From contig DEWM01000061.1 of the NCBI GenBank assembly GCA_002363635.1, positions 1 through 12,439 on the forward strand: a DNA stretch of 12,439 nucleotides, given 5' to 3'. This stretch comes from Caryophanales bacterium UBA3210. Its GTDB lineage: Bacteria > Bacillota_I > Bacilli_A > RFN20 > CAG-449. This document shows, piece after piece, positions 7,530-12,439 of the stretch. Positions within the stretch are counted from its first letter, which is position 1; every line of letters starts with the position of its first letter. The notes beneath the pieces were generated by a model, which made no database searches, was not told where the DNA came from, and saw only the letters and a list, made by a program, of their open reading frames with translations. The translations under genes were made by a program, and so were the position numbers.

Positions 7530-7731
7530 TTAATATAATGATATCCGAGTATATTTAGTTCTTTGACCATGATTATCGGATGCTTTATCTCCATATCTCT
7601 TGTACAGTGCACAAAAATATTTAAAATTTGCTAAATAATAGTTGTACTTGGCTTGAATCTCATTTAGAGGTATTCCATCAATCAACATACATTTTTGCTA
7701 ATTTTAGTTTATCTTCAAGTGTTAACTTCAT
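7530..7731 (-). pseudogene. Truncated, frameshifted IS3-family OrfA
   Basis: The frame starts at the ATG at 7731 as MKLTLEDKLKLAKMYVD, then hits a TGA. One extra base at about 7675-7686 moves the frame, which continues as GIPLNEIQAKYNYY, NFKYFCALYKRYGDKA and NHGQRTKYTR before ending at 7530. This is the helix-turn-helix start of an IS3-type OrfA (about 65 residues of a normal 100 or more). No OrfB or DDE domain follows; the homology stops where the ATPase repeat array begins. TGGACT at 7768-7763 on the minus strand, 32 nt before the ATG, may be the element's terminal inverted repeat. Confidence 0.75.
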
Positions 7732-7768
7732 AATAAAAGCCCCATCTATTGTAATATTTTTTAGTCCA

Positions 7769-8258
7769 ATAAATGGAGGGAAATTTCATGCTAAATGTGT
7801 ATGGTAAGTATTGTTAATACAATGCACCCTCTAAGCCTATATTTTTAGGTATATAAACTAAGTGACACGTGACTAGTGTGACAGATGTGACACTTAGAAA
7901 TGGTATACATTTTTATACAGAAAAATGTTTTAAAACAGGTTTGATACGATGCCTCGAAATTAATTTAGCTTGATGCTTTATGGGGTGCTTTTGTTATCAA
8001 ATAATAGTTATTTGCACCCTATCAAAAATTTTTCCAACAATATTTTTTCATAAATTCAAATATTGACTATCCATAGCAGCATCTCCTTTGTGGTGCTTTT
8101 TTGCGTTAATTATGTCAAATTCCACCCTAAAAGCCAATATAACTGACCTATATTTTTTTCTTGGCCTTAATTGAAAATTTATTACCATATTCTGAAAATA
8201 TATTAAAAAAATTAAGGTAGAGTTGAAATCCCTCTGGCGGAAATTGGCGGATTAACAA
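7769..8258. other. Gene-poor decayed region
   Basis: I find no intact gene in these 490 bases. Seen are GGAGGG before a 9-codon plus-strand frame from an ATG at 7789; four GTGAC units (7862, 7869, 7878, 7887) enclosed by CTAAGTG/CACTTAG; a 9-bp hairpin of the GGGTGC/GCACCC type (7980-7988 with 8014-8022); a 46-codon minus frame (8188-8048) holding an AAAGGAG-preceded ATG at 8074 that stops after 8 codons; and GGCGGA twice near 8236-8250. These look like remnants of one or more mobile elements next to a tRNA. Confidence 0.5.
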
Positions 8259-8315
8259 AAAAAGATAATCAATTTAATTATAGTAATGTCATCTATAATA
8301 TTTGATTATCTTTTT
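8259..8315. terminator. Long bidirectional hairpin
   Basis: AAAAAGATAATCAA (8259-8272) and its exact complement (8302-8315) form a 14-bp stem. Inner arms ATTATAG/CTATAAT (8277-8283 with 8293-8299) extend it around a 9-nt loop. T runs follow on both strands (T5CT4 on plus, T7 on minus), so it can stop transcription both ways. It may instead be the end of a small mobile element. Confidence 0.6.
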
Positions 8316-8395
8316 CTTTTTATATTATACGTGTTAAATTTTGACGTATACGGTAATTATAATAATGACAATAATATAAGTAAAATATCAGAATT

Positions 8396-8425
8396 AAAAA
8401 AAACTAGTTCAAATTTTGAACTAGT
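8396..8425 (-). terminator. Intrinsic terminator of the tRNA-Leu gene
   Basis: ACTAGTTCAAA (8403-8413) and TTTGAACTAGT (8415-8425) are perfect complements around one central base, which gives about 10 pairs with a 3-nt loop. Seven T follow on the minus strand (8402-8396). It lies 12 bp past the tRNA 3' end and probably also ends zur read-through transcripts. Confidence 0.88.
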
Positions 8426-8437
8426 GTTATTGCTAAA

Positions 8438-8522
8438 TGGTGCGGCCGATGAGAATCGAACTCACACAGGTTACCCTATACGCCCCTCAAACGTACGCGT
8501 CTACCAGTTCCGCCACGGCCGC
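8438..8522 (-). tRNA. tRNA-Leu (anticodon GAG)
   Basis: The 85-nt gene folds as a class II tRNA. The acceptor arms GCGGCCG and CGGCCGC pair perfectly (7 bp), the 3' end is ACCA with CCA encoded, the D arm holds GCG..CGC, and the T loop is TTCGATT in a GTGAG/CTCAT stem. The long variable arm (AGG, GTAA, CCT) marks Leu/Ser/Tyr. The anticodon loop TTGAGGG puts GAG at 8488-8486, reading CUC and CUU leucine codons. It is on the same strand as zur, 31 bp downstream, with its own promoter and terminator. Its 3' end faces the decayed region, a usual place for integration. Confidence 0.97.
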
Positions 8523-8534
8523 AATTGCTTAATC

Positions 8535-8564
8535 ATTATAAATAATATTTATATTAATTTTCAA
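8535..8564 (-). promoter_or_regulatory. Promoter of tRNA-Leu
   Basis: TTGAAA (8564-8559) and TATAAT (8540-8535) are separated by 18 nt on the minus strand and end 12 nt before the tRNA 5' base. The -35 lies within the last codons of zur, so the tRNA does not depend on zur transcription. Confidence 0.7.
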
Positions 8565-8952
8565 CATTATTTTTTAGTTTTTGATTACATTCTTTGCAAA
8601 CGCCATATAAAACATGGTTTTCATCGTCTAAAGTGAAGCCAGTTTTCTCTTCAATTAGTTCATTTACCCCTTCAAAAGGACAATAATCTAAACGAATTTG
8701 TTTACGACATTTAACGCATTCTAAAATGTGTCCATGTTCTTCATCATCTTTCCATGAATAAGTAGCTTCTCTAGTAATAGGTGAAACTTCTTTTTTAATT
8801 AAGCCTTCTTGTTCAAAAGCAATTAATGTTCTATATATTGTTGATAAAGTTAAACCAGTAAAATCACGATTAAAAATATCCTGAGCATTAAGTGGCTCAC
8901 GAGCATTCATTAATATCTGTTTTACCTGTTCTCTTGATTTAGTTTTTTTCAT
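8554..8952 (-). CDS. zur: Fur-family zinc regulator, probable Zur
   Basis: This metal-dependent repressor binds palindromic operators when loaded with metal. The 132-residue protein has a winged-helix DNA-binding half (about 1-70; recognition region LTLSTIYRTLIAFEQEG, 35-50) and a dimerisation half. Structural zinc is held by CVKC (79-82) and CKEC (119-122). H73, H75, C91 and H113 are candidates for the regulatory site, and a Cys there favours Zur over Fur or PerR. The frame opens at a TTG at 9006, but that extension runs through the operator palindrome; the ATG at 8952 (MKKTKSREQ) gives the normal family length, although its ribosome site (AGTGAT) is weak. Zur rather than Fur or PerR is inferred mainly from divergence from znuACB and the two shared boxes. 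Confidence 0.9.
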   Translation of the reverse strand: MKKTKSREQVKQILMNAREPLNAQDIFNRDFTGLTLSTIYRTLIAFEQEGLIKKEVSPITREATYSWKDDEEHGHILECVKCRKQIRLDYCPFEGVNELIEEKTGFTLDDENHVLYGVCKECNQKLKNNVEN

Positions 8953-8965
8953 AATCACTACTTTA

Positions 8966-8982
8966 TTGCGAATCATTCGCAA
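8966..8982. promoter_or_regulatory. Zur-type operator, perfect palindrome
   Basis: TTGCGAATCATTCGCAA is a perfect palindrome about one central base, with the 7-1-7 layout of Fur-family boxes. It is centred about 22 nt before the zur ATG and ends 5 nt before the -35 of the znuA promoter, so it suits autoregulation of zur and may also affect znuA. Confidence 0.8.
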
Positions 8983-8987
8983 AAAGA

Positions 8988-9016
8988 TTGACTTTAGCTT
9001 AATCAATCTCTATAGT
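8988..9016 (+). promoter_or_regulatory. znuACB promoter
   Basis: TTGACT (8988-8993) and TATAGT (9011-9016) are separated by exactly 17 nt, giving a start near 9023. Zur-type boxes lie just upstream of the -35 and across the start site, the arrangement expected for zinc-dependent repression. Confidence 0.75.
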
Positions 9017-9025
9017 ATATTTTGT

Positions 9026-9040
9026 TGCGAACCATTCGCA
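9026..9040. promoter_or_regulatory. Second Zur-type operator
   Basis: TGCGAACCATTCGCA matches the first box except for one base (C for T) in one arm. It covers about +3 to +17 of the predicted znuA transcript and ends 5 nt before the AAGGAG, so a bound repressor would block the promoter directly. Confidence 0.8.
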
Positions 9041-9057
9041 TTTGCAAGGAGAATTTG

Positions 9058-9909
9058 ATGAAAAAAGGATTTTTAAGTTTAATCGCATTATTAAGTATAG
9101 TTTCCTGTGGCAATAACGCTAACAATGACAAGTTATCAATAGCTTGTTCTTTTGCTCCTGTCTATGACCTTGCATATAGAATTGCAGGAGATAAAGCTAC
9201 TATTACAAATATCTGCGGTAACAATGAACCTCACGAATTTTCTCCTTCAACAGCTAAAGAAGTCGCTATAGCAGAAAGATGCGACGTATTATTTGGATAT
9301 GGACATAGCATTGATTCATGGGCAAAGAAATTAAATACAGACAAATATTTTGAAATAACTACATCTAATGAATTTGAAAATGATGATCCACATGCTTGGT
9401 TATCACTTAAAGAATCATTAAAGATGTTAAAAGTAGTTTATGAAAAGATTGTAGAACTTGATTCTTCTAATAAAGATTATTATTTAGAAAACTACACTAA
9501 AGCGGTAAATGAATTTAATGCATTAGATACTAAATATACTGAAGCATTATCTTCTATTACTACATCTAAATATATTGTTACTTCTCATGAAGCTTTCTAT
9601 TATTTAGCAAGAGATTACTCTTTCAAACAAGTAGGTATTGCAGATATTGCAGATCACGAACCTACTTCATCAAGAATCCAACAAGTAATCAATATTATCA
9701 AAGAGAACTCTATTAAAACTATTTATGTAGAAGAATTAGACAGCGTAGGTAACGTTCAAACTATTGTTGATGAATTAAAGAAAGATAATTATGAAGTATC
9801 ATTAAAAGTATTAAAATCTTATGAAGCAGTTTCTGAAGAAGAATATGCTAATGGAGAAACATACTTAAAAGTTATGGAAGATAATCTAACTGAATTAAAA
9901 AATAACTAA
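9058..9909 (+). CDS. znuA: Zinc-binding lipoprotein of ABC transporter
   Basis: This is a cluster 9 (ZnuA/AdcA type) solute-binding protein that captures zinc outside the membrane and hands it to ZnuB. The 283-residue precursor has a lipoprotein signal (MKKGF, hydrophobic core, lipobox IVSC, C17). Three His ligands are visible: H59 (NEPHEF), H112 (DPHAW) and H177 (TSHEAFYYLA); the third being His favours zinc over manganese. The His-rich charged loop seen in many ZnuA proteins is short and acidic here (ENDDPH). AAGGAG lies 6-7 nt before the ATG at 9058. The frame extends back to 9022, but that start lies upstream of the second operator and has no ribosome site. It is the first gene of znuACB, divergent from zur. 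Confidence 0.93.
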   Translation: MKKGFLSLIALLSIVSCGNNANNDKLSIACSFAPVYDLAYRIAGDKATITNICGNNEPHEFSPSTAKEVAIAERCDVLFGYGHSIDSWAKKLNTDKYFEITTSNEFENDDPHAWLSLKESLKMLKVVYEKIVELDSSNKDYYLENYTKAVNEFNALDTKYTEALSSITTSKYIVTSHEAFYYLARDYSFKQVGIADIADHEPTSSRIQQVINIIKENSIKTIYVEELDSVGNVQTIVDELKKDNYEVSLKVLKSYEAVSEEEYANGETYLKVMEDNLTELKNN

Positions 9910-9926
9910 AGCGCATAGGTAAAAAA

Positions 9927-10541
9927 ATGAAAATAGAATTTAAAAATGTAAATTTCAATTATGATAACGATGTAGTCTTCTCTAATCTTAATTTAGAAAT
10001 TAAGGAAGGCGAATTTGTTGGATTAGTTGGAAATAACGGAACTGGAAAATCAACTATCATTAAATTAATCGCAGGAATTGTTAAAGCAAAGTCTGGTGAA
10101 ATATTTAATGATTTTCATAGTGTCGGTTATTTATCACAGGTCAATATCAATAAGAGAAATTCATTTTCCGCGAATGTTAGAGAAATAGTATCTTTAGGTT
10201 TAAAGAAGAAACCATTTAGTTTTATGACTAAGAAAGATTATCAAAAAGTTGATGATATTCTTCATAAAATGGGTATTTATGAATTAAGAAATAAAAGATT
10301 AGATGAATTATCAGGTGGTCAACAAGAAAAAGTAAGATTTGCAGAAGTTATCTTATCTAATCCAGATCTAATCTTACTTGATGAACCTACAACTGGTATT
10401 GATGAAGTTTCTAAGCAAGAAATTAAGAATATCTTAAAATCATTACTTAAAGAAAAGAAAACAATTGTCATGGTTTCTCACATGCAAGAAGATTTCCCTG
10501 AAGGATGTAGATTCATCGATTTAGACAAGGAGGAAAAATAA
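9927..10541 (+). CDS. znuC: Zinc ABC transporter ATPase
   Basis: This is the cytoplasmic ATPase that powers zinc import through ZnuB. The 204 residues have Walker A GNNGTGKST (35-43), the Q-loop YLSQ (Q71), the signature LSGGQ (128-132), Walker B LILLDEP with D152 and E153, a D-loop near 157-160 and the H-loop VSH (H185). At about 204 residues it is shorter than E. coli ZnuC (about 250) and lacks the long C-terminal tail. It starts 17 nt after znuA with a weak site (ATAGGT) and ends 1 nt before znuB. Confidence 0.93.
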   Translation: MKIEFKNVNFNYDNDVVFSNLNLEIKEGEFVGLVGNNGTGKSTIIKLIAGIVKAKSGEIFNDFHSVGYLSQVNINKRNSFSANVREIVSLGLKKKPFSFMTKKDYQKVDDILHKMGIYELRNKRLDELSGGQQEKVRFAEVILSNPDLILLDEPTTGIDEVSKQEIKNILKSLLKEKKTIVMVSHMQEDFPEGCRFIDLDKEEK

Positions 10542-10542
10542 T

Positions 10543-11376
10543 ATGGCATTAGTTTATATATTAAATCCTCTAGACGCTTTCTCTTACAGTTTCTTTGTAA
10601 GAGGATTTGTTGTCTTAATCCTTTTATCATTAATCTTACCAGTAATTGGTATTCGTCTAGCAGGTAAAGGATTCTCAATGATATCTGACACCTTATCTCA
10701 CACCTCTTTAGCAGGTATAGCATTAGGTTTAGTAATTGGTATCTTACCAGTTTGGACATCTATTATCTTTTCTTTAATATCTGCTTTCTTAATTGAAATC
10801 ATTAGAAGAAAATTACCTAAGCATCAAGATTTAGCATTAACCATTATTCTTGCTTTCTCTTTAGGCTTAGTAGGTATCTTATCTCAATTTGCCCCATCAA
10901 GTAATTTCGAATCATATTTATTTGGTTCACCATTTTCATTAAAAACAACTGATTTAATTATTTTAAGCGTAGTTGTCGTAGTAGGATTGATATACGAAGT
11001 CTTATTCTATAGAAGCAACATGGCATTAAGTTATGATGAAAATGAATGTAAGGCTAATAAAATGCCAGTTATCTTCTTATCATTCTTAGACACTGCAATT
11101 ACATCTATTATTATTGCAGTTGCTTCGAATATGATTGGATCATTACTTGTTGCATCATTTATTTCAATTCCTGTCGCGGCAGGATTAAAGATTTCTCACT
11201 CATCTAAAGGAAGTCACTTAGCATCAGTTATAATCTCATTAATTTCATCAATTATTGGATTATTCATTGCCTATACATTCTCTTTACATGTAGGTGGAAT
11301 CATTGTAATGACAAATATTTTAGGATTAATTATTTGTTTTATTTCATCAAGCATTAATGCAAAAAAATGTAATTAA
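10543..11376 (+). CDS. znuB: Zinc ABC transporter permease
   Basis: This is the ABC-3 family membrane channel for zinc import. The 277 residues show about nine hydrophobic segments (roughly 20-39, 55-70, 71-88, 98-115, 136-155, 176-196, 197-214, 226-246 and 249-269). The conserved SDTLSHTSLAGIALG (48-62) and the ASFISIPVAAG segment (204-214), typical of metal ABC-3 permeases, are both present. Its AAGGAGG (10527-10533) lies inside the end of znuC and one base separates znuC's stop from its ATG, so the two are translationally close. It is the last gene of znuACB. Confidence 0.94.
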   Translation: MALVYILNPLDAFSYSFFVRGFVVLILLSLILPVIGIRLAGKGFSMISDTLSHTSLAGIALGLVIGILPVWTSIIFSLISAFLIEIIRRKLPKHQDLALTIILAFSLGLVGILSQFAPSSNFESYLFGSPFSLKTTDLIILSVVVVVGLIYEVLFYRSNMALSYDENECKANKMPVIFLSFLDTAITSIIIAVASNMIGSLLVASFISIPVAAGLKISHSSKGSHLASVIISLISSIIGLFIAYTFSLHVGGIIVMTNILGLIICFISSSINAKKCN

Positions 11377-11380
11377 AATT

Positions 11381-11425
11381 AAAACTGTAAGTTTCAAAAG
11401 ATACTTACAGTTTTATTATTTTTAA
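11381..11425. terminator. Bidirectional terminator after znuB
   Basis: AAAACTGTAAGT (11381-11392) and ACTTACAGTTTT (11403-11414) form a perfect 12-bp stem with a 10-nt loop. On the plus strand TTTTATTATTTTT follows, ending znuACB; on the minus strand TTTTAATTTTAATT follows, ending the convergent gene. Confidence 0.9.
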
Positions 11426-12439
11426 CTTGCAGCAGGTATTATTGGCTCTGGTGTTTTATATACTTTATCCCAATTATCTAAATACTTTTTATTAAAAAAC
11501 GCTTCCTCACCTGGATGATTAACTAAATATAAATCTAGATAATAAGAATATAATTGCATTGAAATAGATAATAACGATTCTTGAGAAATTAGATTATTTC
11601 TATATAACTCAAAGGCGTTATAATATTTGCCTTCTTTTTTCCCTATGAAAAGCATTTGAGATGTACTATCAAATAATTCTTTCATCAAATTTTCTCCAAA
11701 ATAAAACCTATTTGTTGTAAAAATTGAATAGAAATTAATTCTATCATCCCACCTTGAAGTACATACATATAAATTATTTAATTCCATATTACTCTTCTCA
11801 CCATAAATAATAGGAGTTAATGCTCTTCCATTTCCTTTTGGAAAAAATGCAATATCATATGAATCTATATTACCTAAATATATACTTTTATCAAAATCTA
11901 ATTTGATGTTTTTACTACTGTATGATGTTTGAATATTAATATTTTCATCAAATATATTTTTAGGATCACCAAATGAATATTTTTTCTTTTCTAAAGTAAC
12001 TTCTACATCATTTAATCTATATGCTCTGCAATCATAAACACGTAAATTTTTATATAAATTTAAATATTCTTCTTTCCATGAAGCATATTCTTCATCTGTC
12101 ATATTTGATGTTTGAACTAGTAAGTCTTCATAATAAATTTGATCTAACATTTCATTACTTATTCTTTTATTAACATATAATTCTTTCAATGTGAATCTTT
12201 CATTTGTATTTTTAGGTATTAAATAATGGTCTTCACTAATAAAATCACCATAAAATAGATAATCGCCTAAAAAATAAGGAGTAAATGTATTCCCAAGAAA
12301 AAAACTATGATGTGAATTATTAAGTGTTAAAACCTTAAAATTTCCAATTTCTCTTTGATATTCAAAATTCAATTGATCAGTAAAAGATACAGCATCTTTA
12401 TTAATTGAATAACCTAAATTATGTAGATTATCTAAGTTA
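11422..12439 (-). CDS. Unknown protein, 5' end outside the window
   Basis: I do not recognise this protein. The first start-like codon inside the window is a TTG at 12372, but the same frame is open without a stop to the right edge (22 more codons, ...NLGYSINKDAVSFTDQ), so the true start lies beyond 12439 and at least 338 residues are coding. It has no membrane span and no signal peptide in view. It is rich in Tyr, Phe, Asn and acidic residues, and has a polar C-terminus with TPEPIIPAAS. Its Tyr/Asn-rich make-up is common in AT-rich genomes and gives no function. It converges with znuB and shares its terminator; no link to zinc is shown. Confidence 0.75.
   Translation of the reverse strand, partial: NLDNLHNLGYSINKDAVSFTDQLNFEYQREIGNFKVLTLNNSHHSFFLGNTFTPYFLGDYLFYGDFISEDHYLIPKNTNERFTLKELYVNKRISNEMLDQIYYEDLLVQTSNMTDEEYASWKEEYLNLYKNLRVYDCRAYRLNDVEVTLEKKKYSFGDPKNIFDENINIQTSYSSKNIKLDFDKSIYLGNIDSYDIAFFPKGNGRALTPIIYGEKSNMELNNLYVCTSRWDDRINFYSIFTTNRFYFGENLMKELFDSTSQMLFIGKKEGKYYNAFELYRNNLISQESLLSISMQLYSYYLDLYLVNHPGEEAFFNKKYLDNWDKVYKTPEPIIPAAS

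Noticed and set aside
8048..8188. Minus-strand 46-codon frame
   Set aside because: No ribosome site at its ATG (8188); the internal ATG at 8074 has AAAGGAG but only 8 codons. No recognised similarity, so treated as debris.
8286..8636. Plus-strand 116-codon frame
   Set aside because: It runs antisense through the tRNA-Leu and the end of zur and has no ribosome site.
10478..10759. Minus-strand frame across the znuC/znuB junction
   Set aside because: Antisense to two clear genes; no ribosome site or motif.

Overview
The window is AT-rich DNA (roughly 30% G+C by eye) from a low-GC bacterium of the Bacillota/Tenericutes type, probably an anaerobe. The evidence is strong AGGAGG-type ribosome sites, TTGACA/TATAAT and extended -10 promoters, a rubrerythrin, a Zur/Znu zinc locus and a Leu-GAG tRNA with encoded CCA. 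Tryptophan is read from TGG and no accepted gene contains an in-frame TGA, so the ordinary code fits. I cannot name the species.

Left part (1-4727). After a gene-poor edge carrying three 19-bp direct repeats (51-115), the minus strand carries a divergent DXS-like thiamine-diphosphate enzyme, a rubrerythrin with a rubredoxin-like domain at each end, and a two-gene unit made of a GT2 glycosyltransferase followed by a small multi-span membrane protein. The DXS-like gene, the rubrerythrin and the membrane protein are each followed by a clear intrinsic terminator. A plus-strand 2-keto-3-deoxygluconate kinase (4728-5756) is divergent from the glycosyltransferase.

Middle part (5757-8437). This is the accessory region. 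A minus-strand AAA/DUF4143 ATPase (6015-7412) is preceded by three identical 19-bp repeats spaced exactly 32 bp apart, the nearest of which overlaps the likely -35 element. The repeat array directly abuts a truncated, frameshifted IS3-type OrfA remnant (7530-7731). About 490 bp of decayed or non-coding DNA follow, then a long hairpin. On the other side, between the kinase and the ATPase, lie two minus-strand terminators and a long hairpin. The ATPase plus its phased repeats is the best candidate here for a poorly described module.

Right part (8438-12439). A tRNA-Leu(GAG) with its own promoter and terminator lies just downstream of a Fur-family regulator (zur), which is divergent from znuA-znuC-znuB. 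Two TGCGAA-type palindromes flank the znuA promoter. Together these form a self-contained zinc uptake and control locus: Zur with zinc would silence both sides, and zinc shortage would release the lipoprotein, ATPase and permease. A shared hairpin separates znuB from a convergent gene of unknown function whose 5' end runs off the right edge.
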